Assembly: GCA_012931725.1 (NCBI GenBank)
Contig: CM022953.1
Location: forward strand, 59,909,354 to 59,973,353
Length of the DNA: 64,000 bases
From: Litsea cubeba
Lineage: Eukaryota; Streptophyta; Magnoliopsida; Laurales; Lauraceae
Direction of reading: 5' to 3'
Shown here one piece after another: positions 45,796 to 56,963 of this stretch; position 1 is the first letter of the stretch; each line of letters opens with the position of its first letter. The translations under genes and the position numbers were made by a program. The notes under the pieces were generated by a model that was given only the letters and a program-made list of their open reading frames with translations, searched no databases and was not told the origin of the DNA.

Positions 45796-48397
45796 TGTTA
45801 ACACTAAAAAAAATGTGTCACTTTGCTTCTTCAAAATCTAGAAAGCTACATGAAGTCGCAGCCTGCCATAAATAGGCAATGCTACTTCCAAAAATCAAAT
45901 CTTGTCAGAATCAAACAAAAACTGCAAGATCCTTCAAGACAGCAAAAAGAGGAGTACACAAGAAGTTTCGGGCCATTTTAAAATTATTTGGCCTAACTTC
46001 GCTTCTCCGATAGCTGAAAAGGAGCTCCCGCGGCGAAAGCATCGGAGACACCAAATCTTCGATAAAAGCCGATGGATGATCTCAAACTACATCCAAAAGG
46101 CTCCACGTCAAGTTCCGAGTCAAACCGACAACGTTTGACCCTACATCAACCCTCAAACAGCTAAATGAAGCCTCTCGGCGGCGGGAACCACCGAGTCCAT
46201 CACTTATCAGATAGAACACATGGACGGCTTCAAAATGCTTACAAAGGGCTACACGTCAAATTTTAGGTCATTTCGACAACATTTGACCAGACTTTGACGC
46301 TCGGAAGCAAAATCAGGCCTCTCGGCAGGGAAGCTCCTCGGGACCATGGTTTCCAAGACAGAGCCTATGGATCATCTTAAAATGACTCCAATAGGTTCCC
46401 TGTCAAATTTCAAGTCAATCAGACATCAGTTGACCGCACATCAAGCCGCGACATCTTCATCGCGATAAAAAAAAGTCTACTGACGATAGGACCCCAAACG
46501 GCTTCAAAACTCAAACAAAAGCCTATGGTTGGTCTTATTTATTACTCAGAAGGCTTCACCCCAAATTTCAAGTCATTCCGACATCGTTTGGCCCAATTCC
46601 AGCTTCTGACGGAAAATCGGCAGCTCTGCGCGACAAAGTCTTCGGCTTTCTCATAAAATTAGAAACTTTACAAACAAAAAATGCAAGGATTCTCATCAGG
46701 TTTTCTACAGGGAAATCAGGCCAATAAATGTTAAAAAGTTTCAAGAAAAAATACAAAAGAAAAAAGAATAAAAAAACATAAAAAACGGACACAAAACGGG
46801 GGAAAAACCCCCCAGGGTCGCAGACCCCTGCGACAGTGGCCCAGGGTCGCCGACGACCATGGAGCCCGGCATCGCTGGGAGGGCCCCGGAAGCCCCGTTT
46901 TTCGTCGTTTTTCACGATTCGAAGAGTCCAACCCCTGGGATTTTTCAAAATTCATACTTTTGAGACATCAAATCCTTTGACATCCGACAAAATCACAGGT
47001 CAATCATCAAGAGTATCAAAATCAACATTGATCGCCAACCGGTCAACCAAAAAAGTGTGCTTTCTACCCAACCGATCGAGAAATCGACAGGACAGATGGC
47101 ACCGACCCGCTGTTGGCAACCAATATCTGAAGTTACATGGTCATCCGATGTCGATCTACATGAAGATCCATCGATGATCATCGCCAGAAAAATCCCACAA
47201 GACGCGGCACGGCCCGTGACTCTTCAACTACTCGGCGACCACTTAATGCGATCAATTGACTAGCTTTATTACAATCATTAATCCATTTCTTTGGACGGCC
47301 CAATCAGAAGCAAGCATCCGGGAGTTACAAGTCAATTGATTCATGGCATTTAACCCATGAAACTCCTCCCATCATGGCGATTAAAGGCGATTAAATGCCC
47401 TCAATCTCCTCCGGCCAATCAGAAGCCAAGAAAAAGGAGTTACAAAATAAAGGAGTTAAATCCTGTAACTCCTCCCATTATGCGGCTTAATGACAATAAA
47501 AGCCCATAAACCCTCCTAAATGGCTACCAAAAAGCTTATAAATAGGAGAGCACTCCAAGAAGAAAAAAAAACAGGACAGACTGCAGAAAATCCGAAAACT
47601 CAGACAGAAAAAGGCATCAGAAATCTAAGAGAAAGAAAGAGAAAAAACTCTGCGGAAGTTCTACACCGACCACCGCTGCAAGGTGACAAAAATCCCTTGG
47701 GGGTACCCCCCCAAGGTCTTTGCCTTCTCCTTCTGCTTCCAATGGCTTAGACGTGGCTTTTCAGCCCGTCTACTTAGCTTTTTATTGGACATAGGACCTC
47801 CTTTTGGTCTTTATCCTCTAAAAACCTGAGGTTACAGCCAAGCCAAGCGAATCAAGAGCATCCTCTGTTCTCATCTGCATGGATGATGGCGAAGTCCAAA
47901 TATGGCTTGCGACCGTCAATCTGAACGAGTCCCCCACAATCTCCTGAGAAGTTAGATCATCATTTTCTTGCTTTTCATTATAGTTTGTATTTTTTTAAAA
48001 GAGACAAAAATCATAACTCTTGTCTTTCATTATTGATAAGAATTGTAAATCGGCTATAAACGCCAAAATCGGTTATAAATGCCAAAAAACCGCCTTTCAC
48101 GGCAAATCAAGAAGAATGTCTCTTTTTTTAAATATATGTGCAATGGAAACCTTAAAACTTGAAAGAAGTTGATTTCCGTTTTACTTGCGAAGGTCGATCT
48201 CCGGATCACCACTTGCAATTCCAAGTAAAATAGAAAATCTGGCACACCCACACAAAAAAATGTTGATGCACACCTCTGCCCCCTGGTTACGAAAGGGTCG
48301 GACCCAAACGGACTCCCACGTCCGTTGACCTCGGTAGAACCGAGGGATAGAAGCGCTGTCCATCAAGCTGGCTCCACCCGTCGGACCCGTTCATTTG
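45796..48397 (+). mobile_element. LTR of a third element, plus orientation, running into the gap
   Basis: It starts TGTTAACACTAAAA. The first 1,586 bp (45796-47381) is the inverted counterpart of 48498-50078. Beyond that it has promoter-like sequence (CTTATAAATAGGAGAG at about 47535), leader-like sequence, and the motif CTGGCACACCCACAC at about 48239, which may be the LTR end. The remaining bases to the gap show nothing coding. Confidence 0.65.
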
Positions 48398-48497
48398 NNN
48401 NNNNNNNNNNNNNNNNNNNNNNNNNNNNNNNNNNNNNNNNNNNNNNNNNNNNNNNNNNNNNNNNNNNNNNNNNNNNNNNNNNNNNNNNNNNNNNNNN
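48398..48497. other. Assembly gap, 100 N
   Basis: Exactly 100 unknown bases, the conventional size for a gap of unknown length. Its true content and length cannot be inferred. Confidence 1.
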
Positions 48498-50078
48498 ATC
48501 GCCATGATGGGAGGAGTTTCATGGGTTAAATGCCATAAATCATTAACTTGTAACTCCGGATGCTTGCTTCTGATTGGGTCGTCTAAAGAAATGAATTAAT
48601 GACTGCAATAACTAGCCAATTAATTGCATTAAGTGGTCGCCGAGCAGTTAAAGAGTCGCGGGCTGTGCCGTGTCTTTTGGGATTCTTCTGGCGATGATCA
48701 TCGATGGATCTTCATGTAGATCGACATCGGATGACCATGTAACTTCAGGTATTGGTTGCCAACAGCGGGTCGGTGCCATCTGTCCTGTCGATTTTTCGAT
48801 CGGTTGGGTAGAAAGCACACTTTTTTGGTTGACCGGTTGGCGATCAATGTTGATTTTGATACTCTTGATGATTGACCCGTGATTTTGACGGATGTCAAAG
48901 GATTTGGCACCTCGAAAGTATGAATTTTGGAAAATCCCAAGAGTCGGAAGCTTCGAATCGTGGAAAAACGACGAAAAATGGGCATTCCGGGGCCAACTCG
49001 GCGATTCCGGGCTCCATGGTCGCAAGCGACCATGGGCCAGGGCCTGCAACCCTGGGGGGAATTTCCCCCCTTTTGTCCCGTTTTGCGGTCGTTTTTTATG
49101 TTTGTTCGATTCTTTTTTCTTCTGTATTTTTTCTTGACATTTTTTATCATTTATTGGCCTGATTTCCCTGTAAAAAACTTGACGAGAATCCTTGCATTTT
49201 GGAGTGCAAAGTTTCCAATTTTTCGAGAAAGTCGAAGACTTTGTCGCACAGAGCTGCCGATTTTCCATCAGAAGCTAAAATTGGGTCAAACGATGTCAGA
49301 ATGACCTGAAATTTGGGATTAAGCCTTCTGAGCAATAAATAAGACTAACCATTCACTTTTGTTTGAGTTTTGAAGCCGTTTGGGGTCCTATCGCCAGTAG
49401 ACTTGTTTTCATCGCGATGACGATGTCGTGACTTGATGTGCGGTCAACCGATGTCCGATTGACTTGAAATTTGACAGGGAACCTATTGGAGTCATTTTAA
49501 GATGATCTGTAGGCCCTGTCTTGGAAACCATGGTCCCGGGGAGCTTCGCCGCCGAGAGGCCTGATTTGGCTTCCGAGCGTCAAAGTATGGTCAAATGTTG
49601 TCGAAATGACCTGAGATTTGACGTGTAGCCCTTTGTAAGCATTTTGAAGCCGTCCATATGCTCTTTTTGATGAGTGATGGCCTCGGTGGTTCTCGCCGCC
49701 GAGAGGCTTGATTTATTTGTTCGATGGTTGATGTAGGGTCAAACGTTGTCGGTTTGACTTGGAACTTGACGTGGAGCCTTTTGGGTGTATTTTGATACCA
49801 TCCACAGGCCCTGATCGAAGATTTGGTGTCTCCGATGCTTTCGCCGTCGGAAGCTCCTTTTCAGCTGCCGGAGAAGCGAAGTTAGGCCAAATGATTTTGA
49901 AATGGCCTGAAACTTCTTGTGTACTCCTCTTTTGGCTGTCTTGAATGATCTTGCAGTTTTTATTTGATTCTGACAAGATTTGATTTTTTGGAAGTAGCAT
50001 TGCCTATTTATGGCAGGTTGCGACTTCATGCAGCTTTTTGGATCTTGAAGAGGCAAAGTGACATTTTTGGTGTCAACA
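48498..50078 (-). mobile_element. Inverted copy of the third LTR, minus orientation
   Basis: Read on the minus strand it starts TGTTGACACCAAAAATG at 50078 and runs to 48498, matching 45796-47381 at roughly 90%. Neighbouring bases (left CGT, right GCTAC) show no target duplication shared with the plus-strand copy. The two LTRs are therefore not simply the ends of one foldback element. Confidence 0.7.
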
Positions 50079-50439
50079 GCTACAGAGAGGGAGAGAGAGT
50101 TACCTGAAGCTCAAAGATCCTCATAGATGTCCGACGAGAAGTGCGAGAGATCCGTGCTGTGTGTACTCGAAGGAAGAAGGGTTTAGGTCATCGAACCGTC
50201 GAAGGAAGAGGGAAGATCGGAAGAGGGAAGGTCGAAAGAGGAGTTGGGTTTTTTTTTTTCTTTCTATCCTTTTTTATATGGGGCGATGATTTTACTGATG
50301 TGGGGCGTGGGCCAAGGCTCGCCCCAGGTCACGAAAACGTGGGTTCGCCTCTGATGGTAATGTTATCCATTGTGTTCCAATAATGTCTTTCTATGTAGCT
50401 AGCAACTTACAAATATCACCAATGATTCAGTACTCCTCT

Positions 50440-50474
<35 letters not shown>

Positions 50475-50734
50475 GGATTAAGGTGTGTTCTATTGTTATT
50501 TTGCTAGTTTGAAATATTTTCTAATCTCAGCGCTATTGATCATCCTAGTGTTTTAATATTTCTTTTGTGTAATTGATCATCTTTGTGTTTGAATACCTAA
50601 TTAACTGACCCATTTATCAATTTTCTAATTTTGTTTTCAGAATCTTTGCTTCCTCATTTGGCCTTCTTCAACTTGGTGATTTGTAAGCATGTTCTGTGTT
50701 GGGATGGTCTTATGATCCTCCATTACATACCTGA
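50079..50734. other. Unassigned sequence with a CT microsatellite; possible broken minus-strand first exon
   Basis: A CT dinucleotide tract lies at about 50434-50475. On the minus strand, a stretch ending GAGCTTCAG followed by GTAACTCT (about 50105-50115) looks like a first exon with a donor site. The LTR starts about 30 bp beyond, so any such gene would be cut. This is weak. Confidence 0.3.
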
Positions 50735-51129
50735 TTGTTTGGGGAACATAAATTTGGTTTGCTCATAGCAATGGTGTGCATTCGAATGCATCTATGGGTT
50801 AAATTGCTTTCCCAGCAATATCTGAGGAATCACCAGTTTGAGGACTGTCCTTTGAAAAGTTCAGATTCTAGATTTTTGGAAGGCCTTGTTGAGGAGTCGT
50901 CACAATATTTTGAAAAATCAGAAGTGGGTGATAGGTAATGGATCCAGAGTGGGAATTTGCTCAGACAAGTGGATTCCAAACTTGACTCGTATAGACGATG
51001 ATCAGCCGGACCCATCTCAATCGTATATAGAGCCATGTAGAACGGTGGAGGACCTAACTATTAAGGATGGTAATGTTTTGGAATGGGAATGAAAGTCTGG
51101 TTCGTTCCATATGGTGTAAAGAGATAGTA
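50735..51129 (+). pseudogene. LINE ORF2 fragment
   Basis: In a plus-strand frame at about 50886-51090 the sequence reads KNQKWVIGNGSRVGICSDKW, then a proline (IPN). This is the IGNG...W.P block typical of the region after the reverse transcriptase in plant LINE ORF2. It is short and frameshifted, with no RT core. Confidence 0.6.
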
Positions 51130-51138
51130 GGGGAAATT

Positions 51139-51309
51139 ACCCCAAGTGGTAGCTCAGTTGGCCTAGGACCACGGTTTGCACCCGGAGGTTGTAGGTTAGA
51201 AACTGCACTACCACAGTGGGGCTACAGGGAAGTTTACCTCCCTCTAGGCCCGGAGGGATTAGTCCAGCTCAAAGGGTTAGGAACCCTCTGATAGCAAAAA
51301 AAAAAAAAA
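51139..51309 (+). mobile_element. tRNA-derived SINE
   Basis: This 171 bp element is flanked by GGGGAAATT (51130-51138 and 51310-51318). Its head, AAGTGGTAGCTCAGTTGGCC, contains a good pol III A box (TAGCTCAGTTGG). The B box (about 51192, GGTTAGAAACTG) is degenerate. It ends in a 14-base A run. A tRNA-like head, an A tail and a target duplication define a plant SINE. Confidence 0.85.
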
Positions 51310-51318
51310 GGGGAAATT

Positions 51319-51849
51319 CTTCACTTTGGGCCGGGCTTGGACATATATTGGGCCCATTTAATACATCGGCTGAGCTTGGATTAAGTAATAGAAAATACTA
51401 AACCTGTCCCCGGGTTGGCCCATGAACGGGCTCTTGATAATATGTCCAACTGATGGCAAGAAATCACGTACAACTTATAAAAACCTGGTTGAGCCCAACC
51501 CAATTGACTAAATGGGCAGCTTTGGGCTTAATATTTTTTGCCCGTGTCAAGATTGGGCCAGATATGGGCCTTCATTTCTAAAGTTGTATATCTATCTATA
51601 AATTGGGGCTGAGCCTGAATAAGACCTGAATTTCATAGACTTGTGAAAAATCTAGATCCAGGCCCAACCAAAACTTCACTTCTCTAAGGCAAGTTTGAAT
51701 CCTTCTTATATGTGCCAAATCATACAAAGGTTTGTGTGATCATGGTTTTGCCTTCATTTTGAATTTCAGAAGTAGACTGATCATCTAACTAATGGGCCCC
51801 ACATTGTGGAATTATCTCTCTCACTATCAAATGAGTGTATGAAATATGA
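51319..51849. other. PPR gene upstream region
   Basis: No coding signal. TATAAATT occurs at 51597-51604, about 250 bp before the PPR start codon, and could be its TATA box. The stretch 51325-51560 is rich in GGGCCC/GGGCTT motifs and may be an old repeat. Confidence 0.35.
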
Positions 51850-53805
51850 ATGGCTTCTCAAACAGCCCTTTTGAATCTCTACAGCAATCAAGGCAAATGG
51901 AGGGAAACCTTCTTACTTTACTTCCACATGAGAACTCATGGCTTCCAACCCAATACCTACACATTCCCTCTTCTCCTCAAGCCTTCCCCTCCTCTCCCCC
52001 TTGGCCAATCCATCCATGCCGATGCCACCAAGCGTGGCTTCGAGTCCGATTCCTTCGTGATCAATGCTCTCATCGCCATGTATTCGCGATGTAGGCGCAA
52101 CTCTCTCGCCCGCCAACTGTTCGACGAAATGCCCCAACCAAATACTGTCTCCTGGAACGCCACAATATCGAGCTTTTTTCGGGCTGGGTATTGTGATGCG
52201 GCTTGTGAGCTCTTTAAGAAAATGCCTCAGTCCAATGTCATCACATGGTCTGCGGTGATCGCGGGTTACACTCAGAATGGTCGTTCTCATGATGCATTGC
52301 TTGTCTTCCGACAAATGATACGGGAGTCCACCAGTGCCGACGATGGAACGGGTTCACATTTGTTGCCCAATTCTAACACAATCGCAAGTGTTCTTTCTGC
52401 TTGTGTGCAATTGAGAGCTCTTAGCTTTGGAGAGCAAGTCCATTGCCTTACTATAAAGATAAGCACATACACTGAGAATGATGTCTTTGTTGGCAGCGTT
52501 CTCATTGACTTATATGGTAGGTGTGGTTTCATGGGACTTGCTAGACATGTTTTTAATTCCATGGTAGAGAAGTGTGTTGTAGCATGGTCCATATTAATAG
52601 CGGCTTATATAGAGAACAGTTGCCCTTCCGATGCAATTGAAACTTTCAAGCAGATGGTTTATGGAGGCACCGCACCAAATCATGTTACTCTAACAACAGT
52701 AATCACTGCATGTGCTCACATGCCTGACTTTCTGTTAGGAAAGGCACTGCACTGTTTTATCACTAAGAGGCAAGAGGAGTCGGACATTTTCATTTCAACT
52801 GCACTAATAGACATGTATAGCAAGTTTAGTTGCCTGAAATATGCCCGTCGAGTTTTTGAAAAAGGTAACTTCTTCTTGGGACATGGCACAACGCCAATGT
52901 GGAATGCGATGATTACCGGATATGTGGATAATAACTGTCTCGATGATGTATGGTGTGTGACCCGTTGCTTGAATTGGTTACCCAGTGGTGGGCCAAAGCC
53001 AAATGTTGTGACAATGGCCATTGTTCTTTCTCTGTGTACAAAATCTGCTTCATTCCGCTATGGCAAGGAAGTTCATTGTTATGTGCTTAAAACTGGTTTG
53101 GATGAAGAGGCCTTTGTAGGAAATTGTCTCCTTGACATGTATTCCAAGTGTGGAGAGATACAATCGGCAGAAAGGGTATTCAAGAAGATGCCTGTAAAGA
53201 ACAGGATTTCATGGACTACGATGATTGATGGCTATGGGACACATGGAGACGGCAATGCTGCAATAGAACTCTTCGAATGCATGGTTAGAGAGAAGGATGT
53301 GAAGCCGGATAGCGTTACCTTTGTGGCTCTCATTTCTGCTTGTAGCCATGCGGGGCTAGTAGAGGAGGGCCTTGGATACTTCAAAGCAATGCTGTGTGAG
53401 TACGGAGTCATACCCATGGAGGAGAACTATAGTTGTGTGATAGATCTGCTAGCCCGAGCAGGGCACATTGGTGAGGCTAAAGAGCTGATTGCAGCGATGC
53501 CAATGAAACCGGGTGCTAGTGTGTGGGGAGCATTGCTTAGTGCTTGTAGGATTCATGGACATGTCCATGAGGCAGAGTTGGCCTCCCAACGTCTGCTTGA
53601 ACTTGAGCCCAAGGAAGCGGGTTTTCACACCTTGCTGTCAAATATATATGCAGAAAATGGGAGGATAGATGAAGTTGTCAAGGTGAGGAGAACAATGAGA
53701 GAAATGGGGTTGGCTAAAAGGAGAGGTTGTAGCTGGTTAGAGACCAAGAAGGGGATGCATGGATTTGTGGTGGGGGATTTGTCACATTTTAATGACAGAA
53801 TATGA
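51850..53805 (+). CDS. Pentatricopeptide repeat protein, PLS class, E subgroup
   Basis: A complete intronless gene of 651 codons. About 13 PPR motifs of P, L and S types run from the N-terminus to about residue 555 (for example SFVINALIAMYSRCRR, NTVSWNATISSFFRAG, EAFVGNCLLDMYSKCG, WTTMIDGYGTHGD). An E domain follows from about residue 559 (VWGALLSACRIHGHVHEAE, then GCSWLETKKGMHGFVVGD). It ends at LSHFNDRI with no DYW deaminase domain. E-class PPR proteins bind specific organelle transcripts and mostly act in C-to-U RNA editing in mitochondria or plastids, with a DYW protein in trans. I cannot name the ortholog or the target organelle. The ATG at 51850 is chosen because it heads the open frame; an overlapping ATG at 51846 is in another frame. 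Confidence 0.93.
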   Translation: MASQTALLNLYSNQGKWRETFLLYFHMRTHGFQPNTYTFPLLLKPSPPLPLGQSIHADATKRGFESDSFVINALIAMYSRCRRNSLARQLFDEMPQPNTVSWNATISSFFRAGYCDAACELFKKMPQSNVITWSAVIAGYTQNGRSHDALLVFRQMIRESTSADDGTGSHLLPNSNTIASVLSACVQLRALSFGEQVHCLTIKISTYTENDVFVGSVLIDLYGRCGFMGLARHVFNSMVEKCVVAWSILIAAYIENSCPSDAIETFKQMVYGGTAPNHVTLTTVITACAHMPDFLLGKALHCFITKRQEESDIFISTALIDMYSKFSCLKYARRVFEKGNFFLGHGTTPMWNAMITGYVDNNCLDDVWCVTRCLNWLPSGGPKPNVVTMAIVLSLCTKSASFRYGKEVHCYVLKTGLDEEAFVGNCLLDMYSKCGEIQSAERVFKKMPVKNRISWTTMIDGYGTHGDGNAAIELFECMVREKDVKPDSVTFVALISACSHAGLVEEGLGYFKAMLCEYGVIPMEENYSCVIDLLARAGHIGEAKELIAAMPMKPGASVWGALLSACRIHGHVHEAELASQRLLELEPKEAGFHTLLSNIYAENGRIDEVVKVRRTMREMGLAKRRGCSWLETKKGMHGFVVGDLSHFNDRI

Positions 53806-53808
53806 AAA

Positions 53809-54450
53809 TGAGTTTGGCAATCTTGAAGTAGCTTGAGAAGAGACTGTGAGTTCACACCACTTACATCTGCTTTAGTGTAAAATGTGTTAAATTTATTTTC
53901 ATTATCAGTTCTTTTTTTTTAGTATGATATTTCTTATGAGGCATTTTATTGTAAAAAAGAAAAAGGAAAAAAAGTCCTTTTAATAGCATGTGATAGACAA
54001 ATTGCAAATCTAGAGCATATGATCTTGATCTAAGCAATTAGATTAAATAGATCAACACATAGCTCGTGTGGCCATGACTGCTAACCTTGCAGTGTCCTAT
54101 TGATCTTGAACTTGGCACACAACTGTTCTATAGCCATTATTTCTCTCTCTTCAATCTCTCACGGTTGATATTAAACTAGGCATGTAGTCGAGTAAAAGAA
54201 GGGTCCAGACTCCAGAAAAGATCCTTAAAATGTAGCCGTACTGATTGCATCTTTTGGCTGCCCTTCGAGGATTTGGATTCTAAACAATATAGATCACTGG
54301 AACGAGTGTTGGGCTGCTTCTGTGGATTTGCTTCTGCCATGCATATTATATACAGCACTTTTCATGGGCCACGCCAAATCGAGACTAGCAAATTTGGGGC
54401 CCATTGGGTGGAATTTGTGCTGGATCTTTACTCCTGTGATTGGGGGCCAG
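53809..54450. other. PPR gene 3' flank
   Basis: AT-rich, with no coding signal. A 30 bp segment CCCATTGGGTGGAATTTGTG at about 54400 is repeated inside the neighbouring MITE at about 54497. Confidence 0.4.
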
Positions 54451-55006
54451 CTAGGGTTGCAACCAGGATGTTCCGGGTTGGAACCAAACTGGACCCATTG
54501 GGTGGAATTTGTGCTGGATCTTTTAACAGGACGTTCCAGGTTGGAACCAAACTGGACCTAGACCTGTTTATAAATGAGGAAATGGCGGTTCCTGTTCCGA
54601 TTCTGACTGGGAACCTATTTTATTTGTTCTAGACCCAATTCGAATAAGAAACCCAGATTCGGTTTCGAAGTCAGGGTTCACTAGAAGACTGAAATCTAGT
54701 TTCAAAACTGGTTCTAGTTTCTCTTCATTTTTTTTTTCTTAAAATAATCACATTATTCAACTTATAACTTTGCATCAACTATATTACCTTTGGAGGATTA
54801 TACATAAAAATGTTCAAAAGAAAAGTTGATTTTGAGCTACAATCTGCAATATCAAAGACTCATATGTTGGTCCCGGGTCCACGGGTCGGAACCTATATAG
54901 ACCCTGAACCAGACATTTTTATTATTCGGAACCTAAAATAGGTTCCAAACCTTGCATTTTGTGGGTCGGGACTTTCAGAGAATCGGATACCCGTTTGCAA
55001 CTCTAG
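54451..55006. mobile_element. hAT-like MITE
   Basis: A 556 bp segment with inverted ends CTAGGGTTGCAA (left) and, reverse complemented from the right, CTAGAGTTGCAA. This end type is common in plant hAT elements. GGTTCC/GGAACC motifs are spread through the interior. A clean 8 bp target duplication is not visible (GGGGCCAG against GGCCAACC), so the assignment is tentative. Confidence 0.45.
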
Positions 55007-55531
55007 GGCCAACCTAATTTTTAGGGTGATTGCTAAATGAGCTGTGCGGGGCCTCTGCTGGGCCCGTTTGTCACTTACTAGTTTAGTAAAAGTCAAGTGA
55101 AGCCTCCATCTTTCAGACAATGGGTCACATCAATACTACACTTTTTCAAAATTCCCTTCTTAAAAAAAAAAAGTAAAAAAGCAACCCCCTTTCTCCACTA
55201 AAATAAATAAATTTCACTTTTTTATAAAAAAAGTCAAAGATTCCATACCAAACGATTAAAAAAAATACTATCATAACCTACTTATATTTTAGGGATAATT
55301 AGCCAAAACTCAATCGGCACGGTCTTATAAGGCCTCCACTCCAACAACTTTTTCTCTAAGGCCTATAATCTATACAACAGACATATTTGGCAAATTTTGG
55401 CAAGAGGTCCCTAGATTCACCACATCATACATTTTCATGATTGATTTTCTCTTTTAAATGTTTATGCGGCAAAAAATTTTGAATTTTAAAAATTCAAATC
55501 TCCCATTCTCCCTCGTTCCTGGGGCAGGGTT
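55007..55531. other. Unassigned AT-rich sequence
   Basis: I see no gene, tandem repeat or terminal repeat here. Confidence 0.4.
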
Positions 55532-56115
55532 CTCTCCCCTGTTTATACGAAGAGTCCGAAATCTGGCTGATACTCTGGTTGTCTGCAACCTGCGTCTTCT
55601 TCCTCTTTGACGATGGCGCAGCGGCAGCGACGGCAGGATCTTCCTTCTCCTACAATGCGCGCAGAAAACCGGCGAGGGACGGGTGGGGAGGTCAGCTTGA
55701 CCTGCAAACAGAGACGAGAGTGCTCCTCCCTTCACTGGTTCTGGTTCTGCAACAAGACTAGCAGTGGTCTTCTTCTTCTCTGGCAAGACCAAAACCTTGA
55801 TCGCCCTTCCCTACTCGCTATCTTCTTCGATCAGAATGTGGTGTCCAGCGGTTTTCTCCCCTGTTTATCTGACGAAGAGTCCGGAATCTGGCTGATATTC
55901 CGGTCGTCTGCAACCTGCGTCTCCTTCCTCTTCGGCGATGGCGCCGTGACAGCGGCGATGGAGACTGGCGGGATCTTCTTTCTTTGTCGACGTGCACAGA
56001 AAACTGGAGAGGGATGGGTTGCGAGGTCAACCTAACCTGCAAACAGAAACAAGATTGTCTCCTCCCTTCACCGGTTCTACAACAAGACCGGCAGTGGTCT
56101 GCTGATCCGGATCCA
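55532..56115 (+). repeat. Tandem duplication, about 323 bp, of a GC-rich gene-like segment
   Basis: TCTCCCCTGTTTAT...GAAGAGTCCG starts at 55532 and again at 55855. Each copy runs through CTGCAACCTGCGTCT, a GATGGCGC stretch, CAGAAAAC and CCTGCAAACAGA to CAAGAC.GGCAGTGGTCT. The units are about 80% similar and each contains short open frames in different phases. It could be a duplicated first-exon fragment of an unidentified gene. I do not recognise the protein. Confidence 0.7.
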
Positions 56116-56179
56116 AAAGTCCCGATCCTTTAATGGACTGTGATGGCCCACTGCGATCAGAACCAACCGTACCAGGTAA

Positions 56180-56329
56180 ATTTATCTTAGTTTTTAGAAA
56201 ATCTATCTGAGCTTTTTGGTAAATTTATTTGCTTTTTTGGAAATCCATTTGTGTTTTTGAATTTTATGTGTCCTTTGAAATTTATTTGCGTCTTTTCAAA
56301 CTTATTTACATTTTTTGAAATAAATTTAA
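56180..56329. repeat. Minisatellite, left part, interrupted by the Pack-MULE
   Basis: Diverged units of about 20-22 bp of the type AAATTTATTTGCGTTTTTTG. It continues after the inserted element at 59025, and it resembles in motif the array at 20700-22303. Confidence 0.7.
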
Positions 56330-56744
56330 GAGAAAACTACTTGAAAAATCCCCATAGTGAGCCATGAGTAAAGAGAGGACCCAGCAGGAGTTTAGAGACG
56401 GCATGGGTTCTTTTTTGTCGTTTAGCGACGTTGTCGATATCGACCAATATGCGTAAACCCTTTTTCATCGACTGCAACTCGTGCTCAAGGAAGGGTCTCT
56501 CGATCCATTTCAGGAAGGAAAGATGTAAAAAATGTGAAGTCTGGTTTCTCCCCTGCAATGGCAGTTCAAGTACTACTCCTTCCCGCCATCGAATCATAAT
56601 ACTAACCCATCATCTCTTCACCACCTAAACCCTCACATCTCTCGAATCTCTCAAAGCCCCATATCTACTTCTCTTCCTGGAATTACGCTTTCTCCACAAC
56701 TTAATCTCTCTTCAACCATTGCCTCATAACCCCCCAATCCAATA

Positions 56745-56963
56745 GTTGAGGACGTGAACGAAATCTACAGAGTCCTGAGCGATTTTGACAGGGGCGAAGA
56801 GTTACAGCATTTTGATGGAGGGATGGGGTGATCGTGGAAATGGGGAGGACGCCTTGAGGGTGTTCGACAAAATGCTTGAGAGAGGTTGCGCTGTAGATGT
56901 GGTCGCTTATAATACTCTGTTGTCGTCTTTGTGCTGTGGGGGATTAAGGGCTATTGATTGAAG
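56745..56963 (+). pseudogene. PPR gene fragment inside the Pack-MULE
   Basis: In a plus-strand frame at about 56809-56961 it reads EDALRVFDKMLERGCAVD, then VVAYNTLLSSLCCGG and a stop. This is one P-class PPR motif (A..VFD.M...G...DVVAYNTLL). Just upstream, in another frame, VEDVNEIYRVLSDFDRGEE could be the preceding part. It is not related in detail to the E-class gene at 51850 and is probably captured from a different PPR gene. Confidence 0.55.

Noticed and set aside
48287..48507. Open frames crossing 48398-48497
   Set aside because: They consist mostly of unknown bases in the N gap.
45796..50078. One giant foldback transposon of 4.3 kb
   Set aside because: The arms have LTR-type TG ends, no target duplication surrounds the pair, and the middle contains LTR promoter-like sequence and an assembly gap.
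51846..52094. Overlapping frame starting at the ATG just before the PPR gene
   Set aside because: It is a shadow frame of 82 codons with no domain. The PPR frame is 651 codons with clear motifs.
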